This document shows positions 28,628 to 37,588 of a DNA stretch of 64,000 bases, piece after piece; position 1 is the first letter of the stretch, and every line of letters begins with the position of its first letter. The DNA is from Pseudomonadota bacterium (GTDB lineage: Bacteria; Myxococcota_A; UBA796; GCA-2862545). The notes beneath the pieces are model-generated. The model had not been told where the DNA came from and did not search any database. It saw only the letters and a list, made by a program, of their open reading frames with translations. Position numbers and translations under genes: made by a program. The DNA lies in contig CANNIZ010000013.1 in NCBI GenBank assembly GCA_947505245.1, positions 1 to 64,000 of the forward strand, in the 5' to 3' direction.

Positions 28628-29149
28628 TTGACCGGCAACGGTGCCGAACCCGGCGAGCTCGAGCTCGGCCGGGTTTCGGGCGTGTTCGGGTTCAAGGGCG
28701 AGTTGCGGTTGTTCCTGCACAACCCGGAGACGGACTCGTTCGACGAGCCGCGGCGGGTGGTGTTGCTGCGCCCCGACGGCGCGCGCTTCGAGGCCACGCT
28801 GTCGGTTCGGCCCGGTGCGGGCAAACGGCTCCTCGGCTGGGTCGAAGGTGTCGAAGGTGAAGACGCGGCCAAGGCGCTGATGGAGTGGACGATCCTCGTC
28901 GCGCGCTCCGATCTGCCGGAGCCGGACGACGGTTTCTACGTCTCGGACGTGCTCGGTTGGCCGGTGTTCGTCGGCGATCACAAGGTCGGGACGGTGACCG
29001 GTATTCACGCGACGGACGGCGACGACGTGCTCGAGGTCGGCGGCGGAGCCGAGCCTCTGTTCGTGGGAATGAACGAGCGCTACGTGCTCGACGTCGACTT
29101 CGAGAAGCAGCGGGTGGTGCTCGCGGAGGACGCGCTGGTGGAGCCGTGA
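28628..29149 (+). CDS. rimM: Ribosome maturation factor RimM
   Basis: This is a protein of about 173 residues, the usual length. It has the N-terminal RimM beta-barrel start ELELGRVSGVFGFKGELRLFLHNPETDSF and the PRC-barrel half with DDGFYVSDVLGWPVFVGDHKVGTVTGIH. It helps 30S assembly and binds S19. The start is uncertain: no good ATG or GTG lies in frame, and a TTG at 28628 (PLTGNGAEPGELELG) gives the expected N terminus. Its TGA overlaps the GTG of trmD. Confidence 0.93.
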   Translation: MTGNGAEPGELELGRVSGVFGFKGELRLFLHNPETDSFDEPRRVVLLRPDGARFEATLSVRPGAGKRLLGWVEGVEGEDAAKALMEWTILVARSDLPEPDDGFYVSDVLGWPVFVGDHKVGTVTGIHATDGDDVLEVGGGAEPLFVGMNERYVLDVDFEKQRVVLAEDALVEP

Positions 29150-29844
29150 TCCGGTACGACGTGCTCACGCTGCACGTAGATCTCGTGAAGGCTCCCCTGT
29201 CCACCTCGATTCTCGGCCGCGCCCAGGTGGACGGTCGCATCGCTGTGGGTGTGCACGACATCCGCGAGTACGCGGAGGGGAAACACAAGATCGCCGACGA
29301 CAACCCGTATGGGGGCGGCGCCGGCATGGTCATGAAGGTGGACGTGGTCGCGCGCGCGATCGCCGCCGTGCGGACGCCCGAGAGCCACGTGATCCTGACG
29401 TCTGCGGCCGGAACCCCCTTGTCGCAGGACGTGGCCCGGCGCCTGGCCGGCCTGTCCCACCTCGTGATCGTGTGCGGGCACTACGAGGGGATCGACGCGC
29501 GAATCGAGACGATCGTCGACGAGCAGATCTCGCTCGGCGACTTCGTGCTGACGGGCGGCGAGATCGCCGCGCTCGCGATCGTGGACGCCTCGGCCCGGCT
29601 GGTGCCGGGTGTGCTCGGAAACGCGGCGTCGGCCTCCGATGAGTCGTTCTCCACCGACTTGCTCGAGTACCCGCAGTACACACGGCCAGCCGTGTGGGAC
29701 GGCGTGGCGGTCCCCGAGGTGCTCGTGTCGGGAAATCACGCAAAGATTGCGGCGTGGCGGTTCGCCCAATCCTGCGAGCGGACGCGGGTGTCGCGCCCGG
29801 ACCTGTGGGCGCGGTTCGTCGCGCGCTCGGATCGGGATCGTTGA
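29146..29844 (+). CDS. trmD: tRNA (guanine-N1)-methyltransferase
   Basis: This is a 232-residue SPOUT-class enzyme that makes m1G37 in tRNAs to prevent frameshifting. Visible motifs are DDNPYGGGAGMVMK, VCGHYEGIDARI, SLGDFVLTGGEIAAL (the trefoil knot that binds SAM) and EYPQYTRP. The start is GTG at 29146 in a GTGA overlap with rimM, which gives the normal N terminus (IRYDVLTL). The length fits the family. Confidence 0.97.
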   Translation: MIRYDVLTLHVDLVKAPLSTSILGRAQVDGRIAVGVHDIREYAEGKHKIADDNPYGGGAGMVMKVDVVARAIAAVRTPESHVILTSAAGTPLSQDVARRLAGLSHLVIVCGHYEGIDARIETIVDEQISLGDFVLTGGEIAALAIVDASARLVPGVLGNAASASDESFSTDLLEYPQYTRPAVWDGVAVPEVLVSGNHAKIAAWRFAQSCERTRVSRPDLWARFVARSDRDR

Positions 29845-29942
29845 CGCCGTGACGTCGACCCGATAAGCGCGAGGCCTCTACCCGTGTCGGTCGTCGCTGC
29901 GCGATGGGCCCTCCGTTTCATCCAGTCTCTATGAGGTCACCG

Positions 29943-30299
29943 ATGAACCTTCTTCAAACGATCGAAAGCGAGCTTCTCGCGGCACGCGAGCGCAAGTCGG
30001 TCGATGTCCGCCCCGGCGACACCGTCAAGGTGTGGGTCCGCATCCAGGAAGGCGACAAGTCGCGCCTCCAGGCGTTCGAAGGGACTGTGATCTCGATCCA
30101 CAACAAGGGCTTCCGCAGCACGTTCACCGTGCGCAAGGTTTCCTCGGGTGTTGGCGTCGAGCGCATCTTCCCGGCGTCCTCGCCCAACGTGGCGAAGATC
30201 GACGTGATGGCTCGCCACAAGGTCCGCCGCGCCAAGCTCACCTTCCTCCGGGAAGTGCAGGGCAAGGCCGCGCGCCTGAAGCCCATTCTCAAGAAGTAG
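29943..30299 (+). CDS. rplS: 50S ribosomal protein L19
   Basis: This is a 118-residue protein with the L19 motifs DVRPGDTVKVWVRIQEGDKSR, FEGTVIS and SGVGVERIFPASSPNVAKIDV and the basic tail. It lies at the 30S-50S interface. The ATG follows TGAGGTCACCG. The 98-base gap after trmD shows no obvious terminator or promoter. Confidence 0.98.
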   Translation: MNLLQTIESELLAARERKSVDVRPGDTVKVWVRIQEGDKSRLQAFEGTVISIHNKGFRSTFTVRKVSSGVGVERIFPASSPNVAKIDVMARHKVRRAKLTFLREVQGKAARLKPILKK

Positions 30300-30312
30300 C
30301 GTCAAGACGTCA

Positions 30313-30678
30313 GTGGACGCAGACGGCCGCCGGGCTGCGCGGGAGCGCGGTCTGTTGGCGGAGAGCTGGGTCGCTGAACGCCTCGAGGCGGACGGCTGGC
30401 GTGTGCTCGGTCGAAACTGGCGTGGCGGTGGGCATGAGCTCGACGTGGTGGTCGAGCGCGGGCCCGCGTTGCGGTTTGTCGAGGTGAAGGCGCGCTCCGC
30501 GGACGATCCGGCTCCTGAAGAGTCCGTGGGTCCCGAGAAGCAGCGGCGCCTGCGCCTCGCGGCCGAGGCGTGGCTCCAGGCGCGCGGAGACGCCCGGGAC
30601 ATCGCGTTCCTCGTCGCGTTGGTTACGCTCGGATCCGACGGGTCATCGTCCGTCGTCTGGTATGACGACGCTTTCTAG
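30313..30678 (+). CDS. yraN: YraN family (UPF0102) endonuclease-like protein
   Basis: This is a 121-residue protein of the YraN family, related to Holliday-junction resolvases by fold. Family positions are visible: RRAARERGLLAESWVAERL, RNWRGGGHELDVVVERG and FVEVKARSADDP, with the acidic residue and the ExK motif of the nuclease core. The usual GEID reads HELD here, so one glycine-glutamate pair is shifted. The start is GTG, 13 bases after rplS. The cellular role of the family is not settled. Confidence 0.9.
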   Translation: MDADGRRAARERGLLAESWVAERLEADGWRVLGRNWRGGGHELDVVVERGPALRFVEVKARSADDPAPEESVGPEKQRRLRLAAEAWLQARGDARDIAFLVALVTLGSDGSSSVVWYDDAF

Positions 30679-30689
30679 GGGAGGCCCGC

Positions 30690-31490
30690 ATGGCGCTTTG
30701 GATCGTTGCGACGCCGATCGGCTCCCTCGATGACCTCGGAGTTCGCGCGCGGCAGGTGCTCGCGTCGTCGTCGGTCGTGGCGGCGGAAGACACGCGGCAC
30801 ACGATGGTGTTGTTCGAGCACCACGGCATCGCGGGGCCGCGGCTGACGGCGCTGCATGCGCACAACGAGGACGACCGCGCGGATCAGCTCGTGGCGCTCG
30901 CGGCCACCGCGGACGTCGCGATCGTCTCCGACGCGGGCACGCCCTGCATCTCGGACCCGGGGCGGGTGCTGGTGGAGCGCGCACATCGCGCCGGGGTCGA
31001 GATCCGCAGCGTGCCGGGTCCGAGCGCATTGGCCGCAGCGCTCGCGGCGTCGGGCTTTCCTGCGGCGCCGTCGGTGTTTCTCGGGTTTCCGCCGCGAAAG
31101 GGACGCGAGGGGTTCGCCCGCGAGATCCTCGCCCACGGGGAGACGCTCGTGTTGTACGAGGCGCCCGATCGCGTCGCGGGGCTGGTGGCCGACCTCGCCG
31201 CGCTGCAGCCCGATCGCGAGGCGTGTATGTGCCGCGAGATCTCGAAGAAGTTCGAGGAAATCCGCCGGATGCCGCTCGCTGCGCTCGCCGCCGAGCTCGG
31301 TGGACGCGAGTCGATTCGGGGCGAGGTGGTGTTGGTGATCGGCCCCGGAGAGCCGCTCGTCGAGGTGCAGTCCGAGGTCGCCGCCGATGCCGGTGTGAAG
31401 GACGTCGCGCGCGCGCTCGCCGAGCGGTGGGGCGTGCCGCGCAACGTGGTGTACCAGGAATTGCTCTCGTTGAAGGACCGCCTGCGGTGA
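30690..31490 (+). CDS. rsmI: 16S rRNA (cytidine-1402-2'-O)-methyltransferase
   Basis: This is a 266-residue protein of the tetrapyrrole-methylase fold. The RsmI motifs are present: IVATPIGSLDDL, AAEDTRHT, SDAGTPCISDPG, VPGPSALAAALAASG and FPPRKGREGF. It methylates the ribose of C1402 in 16S rRNA, fine-tuning the P site. A strong GGGGAGG lies before the ATG. The TGA overlaps the GTG of the next gene. The yraN-rsmI adjacency is common. Confidence 0.96.
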   Translation: MALWIVATPIGSLDDLGVRARQVLASSSVVAAEDTRHTMVLFEHHGIAGPRLTALHAHNEDDRADQLVALAATADVAIVSDAGTPCISDPGRVLVERAHRAGVEIRSVPGPSALAAALAASGFPAAPSVFLGFPPRKGREGFAREILAHGETLVLYEAPDRVAGLVADLAALQPDREACMCREISKKFEEIRRMPLAALAAELGGRESIRGEVVLVIGPGEPLVEVQSEVAADAGVKDVARALAERWGVPRNVVYQELLSLKDRLR

Positions 31491-33265
31491 TCAACACCCT
31501 TGGCCCGTACGCGCTCATCCTTCCCACGGTCGCTTCGATCGCGGTCGGCGTCGCCGCGATCCTGACTGTGCTGGTGGCGTTGAAGTTTCGTCCGCCGGCG
31601 TTCCTGTGGACCCTGTGGCCGGCTGTGGTGGTGCTGGTGGGCGCCCTGGGCACCTGGTCCGGCGGAAAGAGCGTGGCGGCGGCCCTCGCCTACGTCGATC
31701 CGTGGCAACGCGAGGTGATCGGCGCAGCGGGCGCGGGAGAGTCCCTGGTCCCGGTCGCGGTCGGGTTGGCGTTCGCGGGCGCGGTGTCCGCGTTCTCCGG
31801 GCTGCTGCTCGGCATCGCGGCTGCGATCGGAGCGGGCCGCGAGGCCAATGCGAGCTGGAGTGCGTCGGCGATCGCGTGGACGACGGGTCTCGCGGTGTTC
31901 CTCGTCGCGCCGGCGGCGGCGTTTGCGACGGGGCTGGAGCCGGTCTTTCCGTTCCTGATCGGCGGGGTCGCGCTGACCGGCGCGCTCGGGATCGGCCTCG
32001 CGGCGGTGCGCCTGCCCGAGGACGTCGAAGACGCCCCGCGCTCGGCGGCCGCGCGCCCGCTCGTTCTGGCGCTCGCGGTGGGTGGCGTGCTCGCTTCAGC
32101 GCTTGGTGCCGCGGCGCTGGCCCAGGCTGAGGCCTGGCGCGCCTCGGCGCAGGTGGACGCCGAGCAGCTCGGCGCGCTGTTGGCCTCGGTGCTGCGGCAG
32201 CGGGACGGGACGCTCGCGATCGGTGTCGGAGCCTCCGTGCTGGTGGCGCTGTCGGGCCTCCCCGCGATCGGGAGCGTCGGCACGCTGCTGCCGAACGCGC
32301 GCGGTGTGATCGGGCTCATCGGCAGCGGACTCGCGGCGTTTGTGGCCCTGACGGGCGCGCTGGTGTCGATGAGCTCGCTGTTGCCGTTCACGGCGCCCTC
32401 GCCGTTCGAGGCGCGGGTGCGAACGATCCCGCTGCCGAATCCGAAGGGGCTCGGAGGGCGCCTCGAGGGGCGCTGCCTCGTCGTCGCCAACGGTGACGGG
32501 TTCGCGGTGGAGGGCCTCGGGCAGGGTGACTGTCCCCCGACGTTGCCGGCGCCGGAGCCGCTAATCGCGCTCTCCGCCGCCACCCCTGCGGCGAGCCTGA
32601 TCGCGCGCGGATCGGATCCGACGGAGCTGGTGGTGCTCGCGCGTACGCCGACGGCGGACGGATCGGGCGTGCTCTCGACGGTGCGGGTTGCGTGGGTTCC
32701 AGAGGCGCCAGCGGACGCGGCTCTGGTGTTCGACGAGGCGACCGGGGAGCGGCTCGTCATGCCCGGGGGTGCCACGACAGGGCTGCCGGGGGAGCCGGGT
32801 GGCTGGAAGGCTGGGCTGGCGAGCACCGCTGGCCTGACGGTGGTGCTGGTGCCGGGCTCGCAATGGACGCTTCAGGATCTGCTCACGCGCTGCGCGATGC
32901 TGCCTTCCGGCACGGCTTGCACGATCGGTTCGGCGTCCCCGGTTTCCGAGGGGGTCGCGCCGACCGAGGAGCCGCAAGGCCGCGTCGCCTCATCGTTCAA
33001 GGCCGCGGTCGCGAAGAACCAGGGCCAGATCAAGTACTGCTACGAGTCGGCGCTCAAGAGCGATCCGACCGTGGCGGGTCGCCTCGAGGTGGACATCACG
33101 GTGGCCGATGAGCGCGTCACGTCCGCGGTCATTGCGTCGGACACGACCGGCAACCGCGATCTTGGCGAATGTGTCGCCGGCAAGATCCGGCGGTGGTCGT
33201 TTGTGGGTGTGCCCGCTGGAACCTACACCTACCCGTTCGTGCTCAGGCCCTCACCGGGACCGTGA
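31487..33265 (+). CDS. Multi-pass membrane protein with AgmX/PglI-type C-terminal domain
   Basis: This is a 592-residue protein starting at GTG in a GTGA overlap with rsmI. About eight hydrophobic segments occupy residues 1-300. A middle extracytoplasmic part follows, and the last 85 residues (KNQGQIKYCYESALKSDPTVAGRLEVDITV...GNRDLGECVAGKIRRWSF) match the AgmX/PglI C-terminal (TonB-like) domain found in myxobacterial gliding and energy-coupling proteins. The fusion to a multi-pass N-terminal half is unusual in my experience. The function is not known; a link to envelope energy transduction is inference. It converges on the PEGA kinase with two bases between the stops. Confidence 0.8.
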   Translation: MINTLGPYALILPTVASIAVGVAAILTVLVALKFRPPAFLWTLWPAVVVLVGALGTWSGGKSVAAALAYVDPWQREVIGAAGAGESLVPVAVGLAFAGAVSAFSGLLLGIAAAIGAGREANASWSASAIAWTTGLAVFLVAPAAAFATGLEPVFPFLIGGVALTGALGIGLAAVRLPEDVEDAPRSAAARPLVLALAVGGVLASALGAAALAQAEAWRASAQVDAEQLGALLASVLRQRDGTLAIGVGASVLVALSGLPAIGSVGTLLPNARGVIGLIGSGLAAFVALTGALVSMSSLLPFTAPSPFEARVRTIPLPNPKGLGGRLEGRCLVVANGDGFAVEGLGQGDCPPTLPAPEPLIALSAATPAASLIARGSDPTELVVLARTPTADGSGVLSTVRVAWVPEAPADAALVFDEATGERLVMPGGATTGLPGEPGGWKAGLASTAGLTVVLVPGSQWTLQDLLTRCAMLPSGTACTIGSASPVSEGVAPTEEPQGRVASSFKAAVAKNQGQIKYCYESALKSDPTVAGRLEVDITVADERVTSAVIASDTTGNRDLGECVAGKIRRWSFVGVPAGTYTYPFVLRPSPGP

Positions 33266-33267
33266 TC

Positions 33268-34980
33268 CTACTTCGGGCACGGGGCGCTGAGGTTGAAGTC
33301 CCAGCAAAACACGGTCTCCCCGGTGGCCCGCACGTCGACGGTCTGGTGCGCCGTGAGGCCGTCGGCGGTCTGCAGTTCGAGCACGTGTTTGCCGGCGCTG
33401 ACCTCGCGCTTCCACCCGCCGGTCCGCTGCGCCGCGACACCGTCCAGCGTGATGTTCGACCACGGGCGGCTGTTCACGATCAGCAGGCCCTTCGCGGTGA
33501 CCTTCGGGACGTCGGGCGTGGCGACCGTGACGACGATCTTCTCGGGCGGCGGCTTTGGGGTCTGCGGGACCTTTGGAACGGACTTGATCGGGGTGACGAC
33601 GGAGACGATCGGGTCGGGCGCGACGGATGTTGGCGCCGCCGGCGGGTCTTCGGGCGTCGGGGCGTCCGGAGCGGGGGCGTCAGGCTCGTGAACGAGGGGG
33701 GCGGCGGTGGTGACCTGCGTCACCTGCGTCGCGGCGGGGGCTTCGGCGCTGGGCGCCGCGAGGAGGTTGCCGGCCACGCCGAGCCCGACCAGGCCCAACC
33801 CGGCGACGAGGAGCAGGGCGAGCACGCCGACCCCCGCAGCGACGTACGGCGCCTTCGAGGTCGAGGCAGGAGGCGCCGGATCGTGAACGGCGCTGACGGG
33901 CGCCGCGACGATTCCGGTCGGTGCCGTCCGCGGGCGCGTCGGTTTCGTGCCGATCGCCATGTCCCCGTCATTTTCGGGGACGAGGCTGTCGACGGCCATC
34001 GGGCTCGGCACCGCGTGAAGGCTCCCGGTGACCTCGCCCTCGCCTGACCACGTGCCCGCGACCTTTGACGGCGTCTGGCTCGTGGAGGGGCTCTTGAGCA
34101 GGTCGGAGCCCCAGAGCGCTCCAGCGCTGCCAGCAGCGTTGGCGGGTTCGGCGGCCTTGCCTGTCCAATCGGCGAGGAGGGCGTCGCAGTCGGCGTAGCG
34201 TCGCTCGCGATCGACGACGAGGCAGCCCTCGATCGCGCGCACCATCCGCTCGGGCAGGTCCGGCAGCAACGCGCGGACCTTCACGTATTCGCCGGACGTT
34301 ACGGCGGTGAAGATCGCGAACATGTCGGGGCCATCGAACGCGCGGCGCTGCGTGAGCATCTCGTACAGCATGCAGCCGAGCGCCCAGATATCTGCGCGAC
34401 GATCGACGCTCTTGGCGTCGCGGATCTGCTCCGGGGCCATGTAGCAGGGGGTGCCCATGGCCATGCCGCTGCGCGTCTTGGTGCCGCTGAATTCGTCGGC
34501 CGCCAGCACCTTCGCGAGGCCGAAGTCCGTGACCTTGGGGACGGGCCCGCGACTCGTGAACTGCACCATCACGTTGCCGGGCTTCAGATCGCGGTGGATC
34601 AGCCCCTGACGATGCGCCTCACCGACCCCGTCGATGATTCCGCGCGCGAGCGCGTCGACCTGGTCGACGTTGAGCGGAACCTTCTCGATCATGGTCTCGA
34701 GCGACATCCCGTCGATCATCTCCATGACGAGCCCGGGCTGCCCCTCGACGTCGATCACGTCCGTCACGGTGACGATGTTTGGATGGCGGAGGAGGGCCTG
34801 GACACGGCCTTCCTGGAGCAGACGCTGCCGGATGGACTTGCCAGGGATGGTGAGCACTTTGATGGCGTGCATCGTCCCCAGCTGGTTGTGCCGGGCCTTG
34901 TAGACGACGGCCATTCCGCCTTCACCGAGGCGGCCATCGATCGTATAGCGATCCACGATCGTGCCGGGTTCGATATCCAT
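33268..34980 (-). CDS. Membrane Ser/Thr protein kinase with C-terminal PEGA-like domain
   Basis: This is a 570-residue protein. The kinase domain (about 10-275) is complete: LGEGGMAVVYKAR, AIKVL, HRDLKPGNV, TDFGLAK, GTPCYMAPEQI and WALGCMLYEM. A Pro/Ala-rich linker leads to one membrane helix (about 372-396) and an extracytoplasmic Pro-rich segment ending in a PEGA-type fold (KGLLIVNSRPWSNITLDGVAAQRTG... VSAGKHVLEL). It phosphorylates Ser/Thr of unknown substrates. It lies 10 bases after the B12 radical SAM gene as the last member of a nine-gene operon. Confidence 0.95.
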   Translation of the reverse strand: MDIEPGTIVDRYTIDGRLGEGGMAVVYKARHNQLGTMHAIKVLTIPGKSIRQRLLQEGRVQALLRHPNIVTVTDVIDVEGQPGLVMEMIDGMSLETMIEKVPLNVDQVDALARGIIDGVGEAHRQGLIHRDLKPGNVMVQFTSRGPVPKVTDFGLAKVLAADEFSGTKTRSGMAMGTPCYMAPEQIRDAKSVDRRADIWALGCMLYEMLTQRRAFDGPDMFAIFTAVTSGEYVKVRALLPDLPERMVRAIEGCLVVDRERRYADCDALLADWTGKAAEPANAAGSAGALWGSDLLKSPSTSQTPSKVAGTWSGEGEVTGSLHAVPSPMAVDSLVPENDGDMAIGTKPTRPRTAPTGIVAAPVSAVHDPAPPASTSKAPYVAAGVGVLALLLVAGLGLVGLGVAGNLLAAPSAEAPAATQVTQVTTAAPLVHEPDAPAPDAPTPEDPPAAPTSVAPDPIVSVVTPIKSVPKVPQTPKPPPEKIVVTVATPDVPKVTAKGLLIVNSRPWSNITLDGVAAQRTGGWKREVSAGKHVLELQTADGLTAHQTVDVRATGETVFCWDFNLSAPCPK

Positions 34981-34990
34981 CAGGGCGACG

Positions 34991-36649
34991 TTAGCACGTG
35001 CCGAGCGTGGTCAGCGTGCTTTCGACCTCGGGTCGGCGGGGGTCGCCAGGAGGGAGCGCGGCCGCGAGCTTTCGCAGCACGTCGATCGCCCCCGTGGGGT
35101 TGAACGTGCGGTTCGCACGCGACATCCCAAGCTGCCAGAGCGCGTCGACATGAAGCGGCGCCGCCTCGAGCGCGTCGACGAGGCAGGCCTCGGCGAGATC
35201 GTCCCGGTCTTCGAACTGTCGCCACAGGCCCCGGTTGACGAGCGCCTCGGCGCGCCGGTGATCGACGTCGGACGGGCCGTCGCCGTTCAACACGTGCACG
35301 GAGCCGCGCAGGCCCGCGAGCGCGCTGGTCACCCGCGTCAGCAGCGAACGCGGCGGCCGCGGGCGGGAGAACACGACCGGACGCACGAAGGTGGGGTCTT
35401 CCACGGCGCCGAACAGGTAGGGTTCTGCGGCCTCGCGGTGGGCAGTGACGTAGCGGGCGAGCGCGGTCTGCGGATACACGCGGGCGCCCGCCGATACCTG
35501 CAGGTGAAGGCCTTCGGGCAGGGCATGGTCGATCTCGACGATGGCGGCGAGCGCGCGGGACAGCGTCTCTTCGGTCTCCGAGGGGTGCGCGCCGAGCCAG
35601 ACCGAAGCGGTGAGGCGACGGATCCCGCGACGGAGCCAGGTCGACACGAGCCGATCGATGGAGGCGCGATTCGTGGGGCCGCCGCCGGCGCGCAGCACGT
35701 CATCGTCGAGGTGTCCGAGGCGGAACGACGTGGTGGCCGGGTCCACGCCCGCCGCGATCATGCCGTCGAGCAGGGCGTCGGTGACGGGTGCTGCCTGGAG
35801 CGTGGCGCGGAGGTCGAGCTTCATCGGAGCGAGCTTCGCGAGGACGCGCAGCGCGTGCCGTGTATCGGGCACGTTCAGCTCGCTCGCACCGAGCCAGAAC
35901 CGTCGCACCCCGGATCGGCGAAGCGCTTCGATCTCGGTCGCGATCTCGTCGACGGGCCTCGGGGTGACGCGAAACCCGAGGAAGTGCGCCTCGGCGCAGA
36001 ACGCGCAGCGGCGATCGCACCCCGCCGAGATCTGCACCGCGACGCGGCCGCCCCGCGCGAGCGCCAGGCCCTGCCACGTCGGCATCCGCGGCGTCGGCCC
36101 CGGAGCGGGCCTCCATGGGTCTGCGAAGCCGCGCGGCAGCGGGTGGGGGTCGCCGAGGAGGATCACCCGCGGGTCCTCGGGGATCTCGAGGCGGCCTTTG
36201 GCGAGCTCGCGTCCGATCTTCCAGCAGAGATCGTCTGCGGGGCCGGTGATGCCGATGCGACCGCCGAGGTACGCGAGCACGCCGTCCGGGCCCGACGACA
36301 GCGCGGTGCCGCCGATGAGCACGCGATCGCCGCCCATGTGGGCGATGGCTTCCACCACGAGCGGCTTGATCGCGTCGAGGTGGAACGTGGTGTCGACGTC
36401 GCCGGGGCCTTCGGGGCTGCGGACCGTCAGCCCGTCATCGATGCCTGGCACCGAGAACCCGACGAGATCGGGGCCCCACGCCAGCGCGACGCGCAGCGCC
36501 GAGAGCGGATCGGCCTCGATGAACGGCGCCTCCATGCGCACCTGGCAGCCGGCCCACTTGAACGCGTGGGCCACGCGCTCCATGCCGTACGGCGCGACCG
36601 GCGAGGCGGTTACCGCGGGGTTCGCGTCGACGAGCAGGACCTTGGCCAT
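34991..36649 (-). CDS. B12-binding-domain radical SAM protein
   Basis: This is a 552-residue protein. The N-terminal 170 residues (KVLLVDANPAVTASPVAPYG...GPDLVGFSVPG) resemble a cobalamin-binding fold but without the DxHxxG ligand motif, as in many family members. The radical SAM core follows with the [4Fe-4S] motif CDRRCAFC (Cx3Cx2C). After the core, residues about 455-552 look like TPR-type helical repeats (DLAEACLVDALEAAPLHVDALWQLG). The substrate is unknown; relatives modify lipids, hopanoids or natural products. It is three bases downstream of era. Confidence 0.88.
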   Translation of the reverse strand: MAKVLLVDANPAVTASPVAPYGMERVAHAFKWAGCQVRMEAPFIEADPLSALRVALAWGPDLVGFSVPGIDDGLTVRSPEGPGDVDTTFHLDAIKPLVVEAIAHMGGDRVLIGGTALSSGPDGVLAYLGGRIGITGPADDLCWKIGRELAKGRLEIPEDPRVILLGDPHPLPRGFADPWRPAPGPTPRMPTWQGLALARGGRVAVQISAGCDRRCAFCAEAHFLGFRVTPRPVDEIATEIEALRRSGVRRFWLGASELNVPDTRHALRVLAKLAPMKLDLRATLQAAPVTDALLDGMIAAGVDPATTSFRLGHLDDDVLRAGGGPTNRASIDRLVSTWLRRGIRRLTASVWLGAHPSETEETLSRALAAIVEIDHALPEGLHLQVSAGARVYPQTALARYVTAHREAAEPYLFGAVEDPTFVRPVVFSRPRPPRSLLTRVTSALAGLRGSVHVLNGDGPSDVDHRRAEALVNRGLWRQFEDRDDLAEACLVDALEAAPLHVDALWQLGMSRANRTFNPTGAIDVLRKLAAALPPGDPRRPEVESTLTTLGTC

Positions 36650-36652
36650 TTC

Positions 36653-37588
36653 CTATTGGAATCCGACGCGCTTGAGGCCGTTCTGGGAGCGACTCCACTG
36701 CGCTTCGACCTTCACGAACAGCGCGAGGTGGACCTTGCACCCGAGCAGCGACTCGGATTCGAGGCGCGCCTGGGTGCCGATGCGCTTGAGCATCTCCCCA
36801 CCTTTGCCGATCACGATCGCCTTCTGCGAGGGGCGCTCCACGACGATGTCCGCGAACACCTTGACGAGGCCGCGCGAGGTGCGCTCGCTCTCGTCGAACT
36901 TCACGACGTCTACGGCGCAGGAGTACGGGACCTCCTGCTCGGTGAAGTGGAAGATCTTCTCGCGCACGATCTCGGCGACGAGGAAGCGCTCGGACAATTC
37001 GGTGAACGCGTCCTTCGGGTACAGCGCCGGGTGCTCGGGGAGCAGCGCCTTGATCTCGTTGAGCACCGCGGTGACGCCGTCGCCTTTGAGCGCCGAGATC
37101 GGAACTGCGGCCTTCATCGTCGGCATGCGCGTCCGGATCGCGTCGATGACCGGAAGGACGAGCGGGTGCGGAACGAGGTCGAGCTTGTTCGCGACGAAGA
37201 TCAGCGGCTTTTCCGAGCGCTCGATCACCTGGGCGACGTTCTCGTCTTCGCGACTGAGCACGGGTTCGCCGCGTTCGATGCGGTTCGCGAGCGTGACCAT
37301 GTCGCCGAGCCACACGATCACATCCACGTCGGACGTCGCGGACGTCGCGGCGCGCACCATCGCGCGGTTCAGCTCCGTGCGCGCTTCGTGGATGCCCGGC
37401 GTGTCCACCAGCACGACCTGGAAGTCGTCGGCCGTGTGGATGCCTGCGATGCGATTACGCGTCGTTTGCGGCTTGTCCGAGGTGATGGCGAGCTTCTGCC
37501 CGAGGATGGCGTTGAGCAGGGTGCTCTTGCCAGCGTTCGGGCGGCCGATGAGCGCGGCATAGCCGCAGCGGAAGGGGGGCGTAGTCAT
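36653..37588 (-). CDS. era: GTPase Era
   Basis: This is a 311-residue protein with the five G motifs: G1 GRPNAGKS, G2 TTRNR, G3 DTPGI, G4 NKLD and G5 SALKG, followed by a KH domain (VERPSQKAIVIGKGGEMLKRIGTQARLE). Era binds the 3' end of 16S rRNA in 30S assembly. The ATG overlaps the stop of the Elp3-like gene (ATGA). Co-occurrence with rnc one gene away is the classical arrangement. Confidence 0.97.
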   Translation of the reverse strand: MTTPPFRCGYAALIGRPNAGKSTLLNAILGQKLAITSDKPQTTRNRIAGIHTADDFQVVLVDTPGIHEARTELNRAMVRAATSATSDVDVIVWLGDMVTLANRIERGEPVLSREDENVAQVIERSEKPLIFVANKLDLVPHPLVLPVIDAIRTRMPTMKAAVPISALKGDGVTAVLNEIKALLPEHPALYPKDAFTELSERFLVAEIVREKIFHFTEQEVPYSCAVDVVKFDESERTSRGLVKVFADIVVERPSQKAIVIGKGGEMLKRIGTQARLESESLLGCKVHLALFVKVEAQWSRSQNGLKRVGFQ

